DNA of 33,469 bases from Pseudomonas sp. S37 (GCF_016658545.1 NZ_JACVZC010000065.1:1-33469), one strand, 5' to 3'; counted from the first letter of the stretch, positions 17,702 to 27,081 are shown. Notes: a model not told the origin generated them from the letters alone. A program made the numbers and translations.

Positions 17702-17825
17702 GGGGCGAGGGCTGCGCCCTCGTTCGCGGGTGAACCCGCTCCTACAAGGGATCGCGCCGCTCCCGAGGACATTGCTGACCCTTGTAGGAGCGGGTTCACC
17801 CGCGAAGGGCCGCAAAGCGGCCCCA
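17702..17825. repeat. REP inverted pair with mixed ends
   Basis: Opposed cores TTCGCGGGTGAACCCGC and CGGGTTCACCCGCGAA are flanked outside by GGGGC...GCGCC on the left and GGGCCGCAAAGCGGCCCC on the right, so this unit mixes the two families. It lies between the hrpA stop and the FabH-like start. Confidence 0.88.
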
Positions 17826-17858
17826 ATCTCACCGAAGTGTGCCACAAATAAAGGAAGT

Positions 17859-20800
17859 TTAGCCCTCCACCTGGCTCCACTGCTTGCTCAATCTTTTATC
17901 CGAAATCGGCACCTTGGTCCCCAGCTGCTGGGCAAACAGCGACACCCGGTATTCCTCCAGCCACCAGCGGTACACGGTCAGTTGCTCGTCACGCTTGCCC
18001 TCCTGGGCATGCTTGTCGGCACGGGCTTTGTACTGCGCCCACAGGTTGGCTAGCTCGCCGCTCCACACCCGGTCCTTCTGTACCTGCGAACCGAGCTTTT
18101 CCAGGCGCAGTTCCACCGCTTTCAGGTAACGCGGCAGTTCCTTGAACCAGGCCCCCGGCGTTTCACGCACAAAGCCCGGGTACACCAGGTTGCCCAGTTG
18201 CTGCTTGATGTCGTTCAGCGCCACCGCCTGGCTGAGGTCGATCTTGCCCTTGAAGCGCTTCTGCAGGCCATGCCACAGCTTCAGCACTTCAAGCGTCTGC
18301 CGCGCCAGGCGCTCGGCGTGCTCGGCCCAGCTGCCGCGCTTGCGTTCGGCCAGCCCGGCCAGGGCAGCGCCGTCGCGTGGCAACGGCTGTTCACCTTCAA
18401 GGATGCAGCTGTCCAGGCTGGCCAGCAGGATATCTTCGACCAGCGCTTCGACGCGCCCCAGCTCGCGGTACAGCAGGCCCAGTTCGGTCAGCCCCGGCAA
18501 CTTGCCACGCAGGAACTTGGCCGGCTCGGCCAACTGCTGCAGCAACAGGCGCTGCAAAGCGCGGCGGTGCTGGAACTCGGCTTCGGCCTGGGTCGAGAAA
18601 CGCCCTTCGCGCACCGTGCCGTTCTCGTCCACCAATGCCGGGTAAACGGTCATCGACAGGCCGGCGATCTTCTGCTGGGTACTCTGCGCCACTTCGCTGA
18701 AGGCTTTGGCCTGTACCGGTTTTTCGGCTTCGGCATTACGCGGCACGGCCAACGCCGCCTGGCTGGCGGCGACAAACCGCGCAGTCAGCTCGGCCAGGTC
18801 GCGACCTTCACCCAGGAACTTGCCCTGGCCATCGACCACTTCGATGTTCATGCGCAGGTGGCCTTCGACGAGGTTGACCGACTCGGCCCAGGCCTCGTCG
18901 GACACCCTCACACCGGTCATACGCAACAATTCCTGGCCCAGGGCCTGGGGCAACGCGCCCTGGCCAAAGGTCATGCGCGCCAGCGATGCCTTGACGAAGT
19001 CCGGCACCGGCACGAAGTTCTTGCGCAAGGCCTTGGGCAGGTTGCGCACCAGCGCCACGCACTTGGCTTCGAGCAAGCCCGGCACCAGCCACTCCAGGCG
19101 CTCGCCCGGCAGGTTCGGCAACAGCGGTGCGGGAACGCGCACGGTCACGCCGTCACGGGGGTGGCCCGGTTCGAAGTGATAGGTCAGCGACAAGCGCAGC
19201 TCGCCCACCTGCAGGTTGTCGGGGTACAGCGCCGCCGTGACTTCGCTGGCCTCGCGGGCCAGCACGTCCTCTTCGCGCATGATCAGCAGGTTGGCATCCT
19301 TCTGGCTGCCCATGCGGTACCAGGCATCGAAGGTCGCGGTCTGGTGGATTTCTTCAGGCAGGCGCGCTTCGTAGAACGCATACAGCGTCTCTTCATCGGC
19401 CAGGATATCGCGCCGGCGTGCCTTGGCTTCCAACTCGTCGAGCTGTTCCAGCAGGCGCTTGTTGGCCGCCAGGCACTTGGCCCGCGACTGGATTTCGCCA
19501 CCGACCAGGCCTTCGCGGATGAACAGCTCGCGCGAGGTAACCGGGTCGATCGGGCCGAAGTGCACCGGGCGGCGGCCAACCAGGATCAGGCCATACAGGG
19601 TGATCTGTTCGTAGGCCACCACCTGCCCGCGCTTCTTCTCCCAGTGCGGCTCGAAGTGGTTCTTCTTGACCAGGTGCCCGGCCAACGGCTCGATCCAGTC
19701 CGGTTCGATCTTGGCCACCATGCGCGCATACAGCTTGGTGGTTTCGACCAGTTCGGCCGCCATCACCCACTGCGGGCGCTTGCGCCCCAGGCCCGACGAC
19801 GGGTGTACCCAGAAGCGCCGTTGGCGGGCGCCCTGGTAGTCGCCCTCTTCGGTCTTCTGGCCAATCTGGCTGAGCAGGCCGCTGAGGATGGCCTTGTGCA
19901 TCTTCTGGTAGTCGGACGGTTCTTTATTCACCGTCAGCTGCAGGTCACGGCAGATCAGCGCCAGCTGGCGATGTGCATCGCGCCACTCGCGCAGGCGCAG
20001 GTAGTTCAGGAAGTTCTTGCGGCACCAGTTGCGCAGCGGGTTGGCGGTCAGCGCCTGGCGCTGCTCTTCAAAGCCGCGCCACAGGTTGACCAGCGCGGCG
20101 AAGTCGGAGTCCACGTCCTTCCACTGCGCGTGGGCCTGGTCAGCGGCCTGCTGGCGCTCCGGCGGGCGTTCGCGCGGGTCCTGCACCGACAGGGCACTGG
20201 TCACGATCAGCACTTCCTGCAGGCTGCCCTGGCGGGCGCCTTCCAGCAGCATGCGGCCCAGCCGCGGGTCGATCGGCAGGCGCGCCAGTTGGCGACCCAG
20301 CGGGGTCAGCTGGTTCTCGCGGTTGACCGCCGACAGCTCCTGCAGCAGGTTGAAGCCGTCGCTGATGGCCTTGCCATCCGGCGGCTCGATGAACGGGAAG
20401 GCATCGATCGCGCCCAGGCGCAGGTGCAGCATCTGCAGGATCACCGCCGCCAGGTTGGTACGCAGGATTTCCGGGTCGGTAAACGCTGGCCGGCCGTTGA
20501 AGTCCTCTTCGCTGTACAGGCGCACGCAAATACCCGGCTCGACCCGGCCACAACGGCCCTTACGCTGGTTGGCGCTGGCCTGCGACACCGCCTCGATCGG
20601 CAGGCGCTGAACCTTGGCGCGGTAGCTGTAGCGGCTGATGCGCGCGGTGCCGGTGTCGATCACATAACGGATGCCGGGCACGGTCAGCGAGGTTTCGGCA
20701 ACGTTGGTGGCCAGGATGACCCGGCGCCCGGTGTGCGACTGGAAAATGCGCTGCTGCTCGGCCGGTGACAGGCGCGCATACAGCGGCAGGATCTCGGTAT

Positions 20801-21764
20801 GGCGCAATTGCGCCTTGCGCAGAATTTCGGCGGCATCGCGAATTTCCCGCTCGCCCGGCAGGAAAATCAGCACATCGCCGGGGCTCTTGCCCTCACTGCG
20901 TTCGTGGTGGGCCAGTTCATCCAGCGTGGCGAGAATCGCCTGGTCGACGGTGAGGTCGTCCTCGATCTGGTTGCCTTCTTCGTCCTGCTCGCTGGTCAGC
21001 GGGCGGTACCAGGTTTCCACCGGGAAAGTGCGCCCGGACACTTCGATGATCGGCGCGCCGTCGAAGTGCTTGGAGAAGCGTTCCAGGTCGATGGTCGCCG
21101 AGGTGATGATCAGCTTCAGGTCTGGCCGGCGGTGCAGCAAGGTCTTCAGGTAGCCGAGCAGGAAGTCGATGTTCAGGCTGCGCTCGTGGGCTTCGTCGAC
21201 GATGATCGTGTCGTAGCGTTCGAGAAAGCGGTCGTGCTGAGTTTCGGCCAGCAGGATGCCGTCGGTCATCAGCTTGACCAGGGTGTTGGCATCGCTCTGG
21301 TCTTCGAAGCGCACCTGGTAGCCGACCAGCCCGCCCAGCGGCGTGCCCAGTTCTTCGGCAACCCGCGCCGCCACGCTGCGCGCGGCAATCCGGCGCGGCT
21401 GGGTGTGGGCGATAAGGCCATGGCTGCCACGGCCCAGCTCCAGGCAGATCTTCGGCAACTGGGTGGTCTTGCCCGAGCCGGTTTCACCGGCAATCACCAG
21501 CACCTGGTGCTCGGCCAGGGCCTTCTTGATTTCGTCGCGTTTGGCGGCGATCGGCAGGCTGTCGTCGTAATGCACGGTCGGCACGCTCTGCTGGCGTGCG
21601 GTGACCTGGGCGCAGGAGGCCTGGACCTTTTCCACCCACTGCGCCAGCTTCGCCTCGTCGGGGCGCTTGCGCAGTTCGTGCAGTTGCCGGCGCAGGCGAT
21701 GGCGGTCGGCAATCATGGCGTGGTCGAGGTTTTGCAGCAGTTTGTCGATGGCGTGGTCAGTCAT
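17859..21764 (-). CDS. hrpA: ATP-dependent RNA helicase HrpA
   Basis: The 1301-residue protein is close to the E. coli HrpA length (1300). It has motif I GETGSGKT at 93-100, motif Ia TQPRRIAARSVAARVAEE, DEAH at 190-193, SAT near 221, the motif VI region QRKGRCGRVEPG, the helicase-associated and OB-fold domains, and then the long C-terminal DUF3418 region specific to HrpA. DEAH-box HrpA resolves stalled or collided ribosomes and processes mRNA in the cytoplasm. No ribosome site is obvious before the ATG. It is divergent from the polyamine genes. Confidence 0.96.
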   Translation of the reverse strand: MTDHAIDKLLQNLDHAMIADRHRLRRQLHELRKRPDEAKLAQWVEKVQASCAQVTARQQSVPTVHYDDSLPIAAKRDEIKKALAEHQVLVIAGETGSGKTTQLPKICLELGRGSHGLIAHTQPRRIAARSVAARVAEELGTPLGGLVGYQVRFEDQSDANTLVKLMTDGILLAETQHDRFLERYDTIIVDEAHERSLNIDFLLGYLKTLLHRRPDLKLIITSATIDLERFSKHFDGAPIIEVSGRTFPVETWYRPLTSEQDEEGNQIEDDLTVDQAILATLDELAHHERSEGKSPGDVLIFLPGEREIRDAAEILRKAQLRHTEILPLYARLSPAEQQRIFQSHTGRRVILATNVAETSLTVPGIRYVIDTGTARISRYSYRAKVQRLPIEAVSQASANQRKGRCGRVEPGICVRLYSEEDFNGRPAFTDPEILRTNLAAVILQMLHLRLGAIDAFPFIEPPDGKAISDGFNLLQELSAVNRENQLTPLGRQLARLPIDPRLGRMLLEGARQGSLQEVLIVTSALSVQDPRERPPERQQAADQAHAQWKDVDSDFAALVNLWRGFEEQRQALTANPLRNWCRKNFLNYLRLREWRDAHRQLALICRDLQLTVNKEPSDYQKMHKAILSGLLSQIGQKTEEGDYQGARQRRFWVHPSSGLGRKRPQWVMAAELVETTKLYARMVAKIEPDWIEPLAGHLVKKNHFEPHWEKKRGQVVAYEQITLYGLILVGRRPVHFGPIDPVTSRELFIREGLVGGEIQSRAKCLAANKRLLEQLDELEAKARRRDILADEETLYAFYEARLPEEIHQTATFDAWYRMGSQKDANLLIMREEDVLAREASEVTAALYPDNLQVGELRLSLTYHFEPGHPRDGVTVRVPAPLLPNLPGERLEWLVPGLLEAKCVALVRNLPKALRKNFVPVPDFVKASLARMTFGQGALPQALGQELLRMTGVRVSDEAWAESVNLVEGHLRMNIEVVDGQGKFLGEGRDLAELTARFVAASQAALAVPRNAEAEKPVQAKAFSEVAQSTQQKIAGLSMTVYPALVDENGTVREGRFSTQAEAEFQHRRALQRLLLQQLAEPAKFLRGKLPGLTELGLLYRELGRVEALVEDILLASLDSCILEGEQPLPRDGAALAGLAERKRGSWAEHAERLARQTLEVLKLWHGLQKRFKGKIDLSQAVALNDIKQQLGNLVYPGFVRETPGAWFKELPRYLKAVELRLEKLGSQVQKDRVWSGELANLWAQYKARADKHAQEGKRDEQLTVYRWWLEEYRVSLFAQQLGTKVPISDKRLSKQWSQVEG

Positions 21765-21854
21765 GGGGCTTTTTAGTGATGCAGGTGAGCCTGCTTTTTC
21801 ATGATCGGCATTCGAAGGATGCGCGATTGTCGCAGATTTGCCGGTTTTCTGCTG

Positions 21855-21959
21855 CCTGTGCCGGCCTATTCGCGGGTGAACCCGCTCCCACAGAATTACA
21901 ACAGGGCTCTATGCGGTGCGGTCCCTGTGGGTGCGGGTTCACCCGCGAAGAGGCCAGGT
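21855..21959. repeat. REP inverted pair in a divergent region
   Basis: Opposed units with TGTGCCGGCC at the left end and AGAGGCCAGG at the right. The right unit has GGGTGCGGG in place of the usual GGGAGCGGG, a small divergence. It is unusual in lying between two gene starts. Confidence 0.9.
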
Positions 21960-22048
21960 GCAACGGCACAAATGTTTAGTCAGGCACGATGTAAAGGTTT
22001 CCATTCACTGCTTTAATCACCCTTACGCCGCATGTGAGTATCAAAGGC

Positions 22049-22213
22049 ATGACTCCCGCCCAGCCCATCGCCCCACCGTCGTCACGCCCTTCGCTACCGA
22101 AGGCCCGGAGCCGTGCCGGGGAAAATCCGCTGGTGCACATCATCCTCGCCTTCTGGGCCTTGTGGCACTGCCGCCACGCGCGCCCACCGGACACCTCGCT
22201 CACGCCATTGTGA
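22049..22213 (+). CDS. possible 54-residue leader ORF before the polyamine genes
   Basis: An ATG at 22049 opens a 54-codon frame ending at TGA 22211-22213, 85 bp before the synthetase ATG. The peptide begins MTPAQPIAPPSSRPSLPKARS and contains a hydrophobic run (PLVHIILAFWALWH) that could be a membrane helix. Ribosome binding is weak (AAAGG is too close). It might be a translated leader controlling the genes downstream, or chance in GC-rich DNA. Confidence 0.3.
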   Translation: MTPAQPIAPPSSRPSLPKARSRAGENPLVHIILAFWALWHCRHARPPDTSLTPL

Positions 22214-22221
22214 CCAAACCC

Positions 22222-22273
22222 GGCCACCGCCTGGCCGTTTGACTCAACTGGGCCGCCTGCCTGCGCGGTGGCC
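22222..22273 (+). promoter_or_regulatory. nine-bp inverted repeat just upstream of the synthetase start
   Basis: GGCCACCGC (22222-22230) and GCGGTGGCC (22265-22273) are perfect complements with a 34-nt spacer. They end 11 bp before the GTG and 26 bp before the ATG of the synthetase. In mRNA they could form a hairpin near the ribosome site. No T-run follows, so it is not a classical terminator. Confidence 0.4.
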
Positions 22274-22298
22274 CTGTGCGCCCGTGAGCGAATCCATC

Positions 22299-23663
22299 AT
22301 GCACTTTGCACCCGTAGAGCAGGCCAGCCGTTTCCTGGCCGACAACCCCGATATCGAGCTGTTCGAGCTGTTCATCCTCGACGCCAATGGCGTACCCCGC
22401 GGCAAGCTGCTGCACCGCGACGAACTGCTGGCCGTGTACCAGACCGGCCGCCCGCTGCCCAGCACCATCCTCGGCCTGACCCTGAACGGCGATGACGTGG
22501 AAAACTCCGGGCTGGTCTGGGATGTGGGCGACATCGACTGCCGCGCCTACCCGCTTGAAGGCAGCCTGGTGCGCCTGCCCTGGCGCCGGGTGCCGACCGC
22601 CGCCGTGCAGGTCAGCATGCACCCGAGCGAGGGCCTGCCGGCCAGCATCGCCGACCCGCGCCATGTGCTGCTGCGCACCATCGAGGCACTGAAGGCCGAC
22701 GGCTACCACCCGGTCATGGCCTGCGAGCTGGAGTTCTACCTGCTCGACCAGCAACGGGATGCCCAGGGCCGCCCACAACCGGCGCTGGACAACGACGGTG
22801 GCCGCCCACGCAGCACCCAGGTCTATGGCCTGCGCGAACTGGAACAGATCGAGCCGTTCCTTGCCGACCTGTACGCCGCCTGCAAGGCCCAGGGCATCCC
22901 GGCGCGCACGGCGATTTCCGAATACGCCCCGGGCCAGGTGGAAATCACCCTGGAGCACGGTGACGCGCTGCAGGCGATGGACCAAGCGGTGCGCTACAAG
23001 CGCCTGGTCAAAGGTGTGGCCCATGCCCACGGCATGCAGGCTTGCTTCATGGCCAAACCGTTCGCCCAACTGGCCGGCACCGGCATGCACATGCACCTGA
23101 GCCTGGCCGACAGCGCCGGCAACAACCTGTTCGCCAGCGACGACAAGGCCGGCACCCCGCTGCTGCGCCAGGCGGTGGCCGGCATGCTGCGCCACCTGCG
23201 TGACTCGCTGCTGCTGTTCTGCCCCAACGCCAACTCGTTCCGCCGCTTCCAGGCCAACAGCTATGCGCCACTGGCGCCGACCTGGGGTGTCGACAACCGC
23301 ACCGTGAGCCTGCGCGTACCGGGCGGCCCGGCCAACAGCCGGCACGTGGAGCACCGCATCTGCGGTGCCGACGCCAACCCGTACCTGGCGGCAGCGGCCA
23401 TTCTTGCTGCCAGCCACCGCGGCATTCGCGAACAGCTGGACCCGGGCGCCCCGGTGGAAGGCAACGGCTATGCCCAGGCCACCGAACACCTGCCCACCGA
23501 CTGGCTGACCGCCCTCGACGCCCTGCAGCAGTCGCATTGGGCCCGCGAGGCATTGGGCGATGACTTCCTCGGCGTGTACCTGAAGGTCAAGCGCGCCGAA
23601 TACCGCCAATTCATGGCCGAAGTCAGCGAACAGGACTGGCGCTGGTACCTGCACCAGGCCTGA
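22299..23663 (+). CDS. glutamine-synthetase-like gamma-glutamylpolyamine synthetase (PauA/PuuA type)
   Basis: The ATG at 22299 gives 454 residues; an in-frame GTG at 22284 would give 459 (VSESIMHFAP). Neither has a clear ribosome site. An N-terminal beta-grasp part (IELFELFILDANGVPRGK) precedes the catalytic domain, with ACELEFYLLD, SEYAPGQVEITLEHGDA, GTGMHMHLSL, CPNANSFRRF and RVEHRICGADANPYLAAAAILA. It is shorter and different from true GlnA. Family members ligate glutamate to putrescine or other amines. The next gene is a matching FAD oxidase, which supports polyamine catabolism. The exact amine is unknown. Confidence 0.87.
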   Translation: MHFAPVEQASRFLADNPDIELFELFILDANGVPRGKLLHRDELLAVYQTGRPLPSTILGLTLNGDDVENSGLVWDVGDIDCRAYPLEGSLVRLPWRRVPTAAVQVSMHPSEGLPASIADPRHVLLRTIEALKADGYHPVMACELEFYLLDQQRDAQGRPQPALDNDGGRPRSTQVYGLRELEQIEPFLADLYAACKAQGIPARTAISEYAPGQVEITLEHGDALQAMDQAVRYKRLVKGVAHAHGMQACFMAKPFAQLAGTGMHMHLSLADSAGNNLFASDDKAGTPLLRQAVAGMLRHLRDSLLLFCPNANSFRRFQANSYAPLAPTWGVDNRTVSLRVPGGPANSRHVEHRICGADANPYLAAAAILAASHRGIREQLDPGAPVEGNGYAQATEHLPTDWLTALDALQQSHWAREALGDDFLGVYLKVKRAEYRQFMAEVSEQDWRWYLHQA

Positions 23664-23687
23664 GCCCCTACATAATAAGGAACACCC

Positions 23688-24995
23688 ATGAACGCAGCAT
23701 TGAACAACGGCCCGGCGCAGCGCGCGCCGTCCTACTACAGCGCCACCCTCAACGACCACACCGCGTACCCGCAACTGAAGGGCACGGTGCAGGTGGATGT
23801 GGCAATCATCGGCGGCGGCTTCACCGGCGTGGCCACGGCAGTGGAACTGGCCGAGCGTGGCCTGAAGGTGGCCATCGTCGAAACCAACCGCATCGGCTGG
23901 GGCGCCAGCGGCCGCAATGGCGGCCAGGTCACCGGCAGCCTGTCGGGCGACGAGGCCATGCGCACACAGATGCGCAACCACCTGGGCGCCGATGTCGACG
24001 ACTTTATCTGGCACCTGCGCTGGCGCGGCCACCAGGTGATCGAGCAGCGCGTGGCGCGCTATGGCATCGACTGCGACCTCAAGCGCGGCCACCTGCATGC
24101 TGCGATGAAGCCCTCACACATGAACGAGCTGCGCGCCTTCGAGGCCGAAGCCCGTCGCCGTGGCATGGGCGAACAGGTGCAACTGCTGGACCGCGCGGCG
24201 GTGGCCGAGCACTTGCAGAGCCCGCTGTACCAGGGCGCGTTGAAGAACCTGCGCAACCTGCACCTGCACCCGCTCAACCTGTGCCTGGGCGAAGCCCGTG
24301 CCGCGCACAGCCTGGGCGCACTGATTTTCGAGAACTCCGAGGTACTGGACATCGTCCACGGCCCGCGCCCGGCGGTGGTCACCGCCCATGGCCGGGTCGA
24401 AGCACGCCAGGTGATGCTGGCCGGCGATGTGTACCACAAGCTGGAAAAGCGCCAGCTCAAGGGCAAGATCTTCCCGGCCATGGGTGGCATTGTCACCACT
24501 GCCCCGCTGGGTGACCTGGCCGAGCAGATCAACCCGCAGGACCTGGCGGTGTACGACTGCCGCTTCGTGCTCGACTACTACCGCCTGACGGCCGACAAGC
24601 GCCTGCTGTTCGGCGGCGGCGCCAACTATTCCGGGCGTGATTCACGGGATATCGAAGGCGAGCTGCGCCCGTGCATCGAGCGCACTTTCCCGGCGTTGAA
24701 GGGCGTGCCAATCGAATTCCAGTGGAGCTGCGCCATGGGCATCGTGGTCAACCGCATTCCGCAGCTGGGCAAGCTGTCGGACAACGTTTGGTACTGCCAG
24801 GGTTACTCGGGGCACGGCATTGCCACCAGTCACATCATGGGCGAAATCATGGCCGAAGCGTTGACCGGGACACTGGAGAGGTTCGACACCTTTGCCCAGT
24901 GCAAGCATGTGCGGGTGCCGATGGGGGACTTGCTGGGGAACCCGCTGCTGGCGGCGGGGATGTGGTATTACCAGATGCTTGAAAAACTGCGCTGA
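23688..24995 (+). CDS. FAD-dependent oxidoreductase (gamma-glutamylputrescine oxidase type)
   Basis: The 435-residue DAO-family protein has the dinucleotide motif GGGFTG in VDVAIIGGGFTGVATAVELAERG (residues 37-59) and ASGRNGGQVTGSLSGDE, typical of PuuB/PauB-like amine oxidases. The C-terminal FAD contact region is YCQGYSGHGIATSHIMGE. AAGGA precedes the ATG by seven bases, and the gene lies 24 bp after the synthetase, so they form an operon. It probably oxidises the gamma-glutamylated amine to an aldehyde, ammonia and hydrogen peroxide. Pseudomonads hold several such pairs, and which amine this one serves is uncertain. Confidence 0.87.
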   Translation: MNAALNNGPAQRAPSYYSATLNDHTAYPQLKGTVQVDVAIIGGGFTGVATAVELAERGLKVAIVETNRIGWGASGRNGGQVTGSLSGDEAMRTQMRNHLGADVDDFIWHLRWRGHQVIEQRVARYGIDCDLKRGHLHAAMKPSHMNELRAFEAEARRRGMGEQVQLLDRAAVAEHLQSPLYQGALKNLRNLHLHPLNLCLGEARAAHSLGALIFENSEVLDIVHGPRPAVVTAHGRVEARQVMLAGDVYHKLEKRQLKGKIFPAMGGIVTTAPLGDLAEQINPQDLAVYDCRFVLDYYRLTADKRLLFGGGANYSGRDSRDIEGELRPCIERTFPALKGVPIEFQWSCAMGIVVNRIPQLGKLSDNVWYCQGYSGHGIATSHIMGEIMAEALTGTLERFDTFAQCKHVRVPMGDLLGNPLLAAGMWYYQMLEKLR

Positions 24996-25000
24996 TTTCA

Positions 25001-25098
25001 CTGGCCTCTTCGCGGGTAAACCCGCTCCCACATGGATCGCACAACCATTGAGAGTTGCACAGAACCTGTGGGAGCGGGTTTACCCGCGAAGAGGCCAG
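25001..25098. repeat. REP inverted pair
   Basis: CTGGCCTCTTCGCGGGTAAA and its inverted copy, ending CGCGAAGAGGCCAG, are fully complementary at the outer ends. They lie between the convergent FAD-oxidase and fadD1 genes. Confidence 0.92.
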
Positions 25099-25122
25099 TA
25101 AAACCAGCCGAGATTCAGAAGA

Positions 25123-26820
25123 TCAGGCGATCTTCTTCAGCCCCTGCTTCTTCAGCTCTTCATCACGCAGCTCGCGGCGCAGGATCTTGCCCACGTTGGT
25201 GGTGGGCAGCGAATCGCGGAACTCGATCTGGCGTGGCACCTTGTAGCCGGTCACGTTGGCACGCATGTGCTCCATCACCTGCTCCTTGGTCACGGTCATG
25301 CCCGGCTTGACCACGATGAACACCTTGATCACTTCACCCGACTTCTCGTCCGGTACACCAATGGCTGCGCACTGCAATACGCCCGGCAAGGCTGCCAGCA
25401 CATCTTCCAGCTCGTTGGGGTACACGTTGAAGCCTGAGACCAGGATCATGTCCTTCTTGCGGTCAACAATGCGCATGTAGCCGTCAGGCTGGATCAAGGC
25501 GATGTCGCCGGTCTTCAGCCAGCCTTGGCTGTCGAGGATTTCGGCCGTGGCATCTTCGCGCTGCCAATAGCCCTTCATCACCTGCGGGCCCTTGACGCAC
25601 AGTTCGCCTACTTCGCCCAACGGCAACTCGATACCGGCGTCGTCGACGACCTTGCACAGGGTCGAAGGTACCGGAATACCGATGGTGCCGACCTGGTTGG
25701 CCTCGGCCGGGTTCACCGCCGCCACCGGGCTGGTTTCGGTCATGCCATAGCCTTCGCAAATGGCGCAGCCGGTAACGGCTTTCCAGCGCTCGGCCACGCT
25801 CAGCTGCAAGGCCATGCCGCCCGACAGGGTGATTTTCAGCGCGGAGAAGTCCAGGGCGCGGAACGCCTCGTTGTTGCACAGGGCAACGAACAGAGTGTTA
25901 AGGCCGACAAAGCCGCTGAACTTCCACTTGCCCAGTTCCTTGACCATGGCCGGCAGGTCACGCGGGTTGCTGATCAGCACGTTGTGGTTGCCGATCAGCA
26001 TCATGGCCATGCAATGGAAGGTGAAGGCGTAGATGTGGTACAGCGGCAGCGGGGTAATCAGGATTTCGCAGCCTTCGTGCAGGTTCGCGCCCATCAGCGC
26101 CCGGCACTGCAGCATGTTGGCCACCAGGTTGCGGTGGGTCAGCATGGCGCCCTTGGCCACGCCGGTGGTGCCACCCGTGTATTGCAGCACCGCCACGTCG
26201 TTGGCCTGCGGGTTGGCCTCGGTCACCGGCTGGCCCTTGCCCAGCGCCAGCGCGTCGTTGAAGCGCACGGCCTGCGGCAGGTTGTAGGCCGGCACCATCT
26301 TCTTCACGTACTTGATCACGCTGTTGATCAGCAGGCGCTTGAGCGGCGGCAGCAGGTCGGCCACTTCGGTGACGATGACGTGCTTGACCTGGGTCTTGGG
26401 CACCACCTTTTCGGCCAGGTGGGCCATGTTGGCCAGGCACACCAGGGCCTTGGCGCCGGAGTCGTTGAACTGGTGTTCCATTTCCCGCACGGTGTACAGC
26501 GGGTTGGTGTTGACCACGATCAACCCGGCGCGCATGGCACCGAACACCGCTACCGGGTATTGCAGGACATTGGGCAGCTGCACGGCAATGCGGTCACCCG
26601 GCTTGAGGTCGGTATGCTGCTGCAGCCAGGCGGCAAAGGCCCCCGACAGCGCATACAACTCGCCATAAGTGATAGTCTTGCCCAGGTTGCTAAAGGCCGG
26701 TTTGTCGGCAAAGCGTTGGCAGGATTGCTTGAGTACCGCCTGGATATTGGGGAATTCGTCAGGATTGATTTCCGCCGTAATCCCGGCTGGGTATTTATCC
26801 TTCCAAAAATTTTCGATCAT
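25123..26820 (-). CDS. fadD1: long-chain-fatty-acid-CoA ligase FadD1
   Basis: The ATG at 26820 follows AAGGAG by about ten bases and gives 565 residues (MIENFWKDKYPAGI), the usual pseudomonad FadD length. An ATG at 26859 lacks support. It has the AMP-binding signature YTGGTTGVAKG (P-loop at 214-220), GYGMTETSPV, TGDIALIQPDGYMRIVDRKKDMILVSGFNVYPNELEDV and the C-terminal catalytic Lys region GKILRRELRDEELKKQ. It activates exogenous long-chain fatty acids to acyl-CoA at the inner membrane for beta-oxidation. It is clearly related along its whole length to the adjacent fadD2. Confidence 0.95.
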   Translation of the reverse strand: MIENFWKDKYPAGITAEINPDEFPNIQAVLKQSCQRFADKPAFSNLGKTITYGELYALSGAFAAWLQQHTDLKPGDRIAVQLPNVLQYPVAVFGAMRAGLIVVNTNPLYTVREMEHQFNDSGAKALVCLANMAHLAEKVVPKTQVKHVIVTEVADLLPPLKRLLINSVIKYVKKMVPAYNLPQAVRFNDALALGKGQPVTEANPQANDVAVLQYTGGTTGVAKGAMLTHRNLVANMLQCRALMGANLHEGCEILITPLPLYHIYAFTFHCMAMMLIGNHNVLISNPRDLPAMVKELGKWKFSGFVGLNTLFVALCNNEAFRALDFSALKITLSGGMALQLSVAERWKAVTGCAICEGYGMTETSPVAAVNPAEANQVGTIGIPVPSTLCKVVDDAGIELPLGEVGELCVKGPQVMKGYWQREDATAEILDSQGWLKTGDIALIQPDGYMRIVDRKKDMILVSGFNVYPNELEDVLAALPGVLQCAAIGVPDEKSGEVIKVFIVVKPGMTVTKEQVMEHMRANVTGYKVPRQIEFRDSLPTTNVGKILRRELRDEELKKQGLKKIA

Positions 26821-26977
26821 GGAAGCCCACTCCTTCAGCAACAGCGAAGTTCGATTCACGCGTCGATGCGCTTATTATTGATATGAGATGACGGTTCGTT
26901 GCAAACCGGATCATCAGAAAGCGGGCCGAGAGTAACAGCTTTGCCTGGGGTCGCCTAGAGGCCAAAACAGGCCTCAC

Positions 26978-27030
26978 GGTCACAAAAATGACTCAATGAA
27001 CAATACAGGTCATTTTTAGAGTAATTGACC
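26978..27030 (-). promoter_or_regulatory. GGTCA half-sites upstream of fadD1
   Basis: GGTCA at 26978-26982 and 27008-27012 and its complement TGACC at 27026-27030 lie in the AT-rich fadD1 promoter region. The last two form GGTCA-N13-TGACC. AAAAATGAC (26984-26992) and GTCATTTTT (27009-27017) form a separate nine-bp inverted repeat. They may be regulator sites. No PsrA-like GAAAC-N-GTTTC dyad was found. Confidence 0.4.
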
Positions 27031-27081
27031 AAAATGTCGCAGATTCGGCTGTAATTAGCCTGTTAGAGCGGTTCTAGGGCA

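Larger units (their letters stand above)
21765..22298. other. 534-bp divergent region between hrpA and the PauA-like gene
   Basis: It contains a REP inverted pair (21855-21959), a possible 54-codon ORF (22049-22213) and a nine-bp inverted repeat (22222-22273) just before the synthetase start. I see no convincing sigma-70 boxes and no RNA gene. Confidence 0.6.

Noticed and set aside
18198..20768. Long plus-strand open frame of 856 codons opposite hrpA
   Set aside because: It is fully antisense to hrpA, is low in complexity with Gln, Ala and Leu excess, and contains no recognisable domain; it is a by-product of GC-biased codons.
22200..24098. Minus-strand open frame of 632 codons across the synthetase and oxidase genes
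   Set aside because: It runs antisense to two genes with clear family motifs, and has Val/Gly/Ala-rich sequence without domains.
26870..26940. PsrA-type operator before fadD1
   Set aside because: Only a single CAAAC half is present, without the inverted GTTTG partner at the right spacing.
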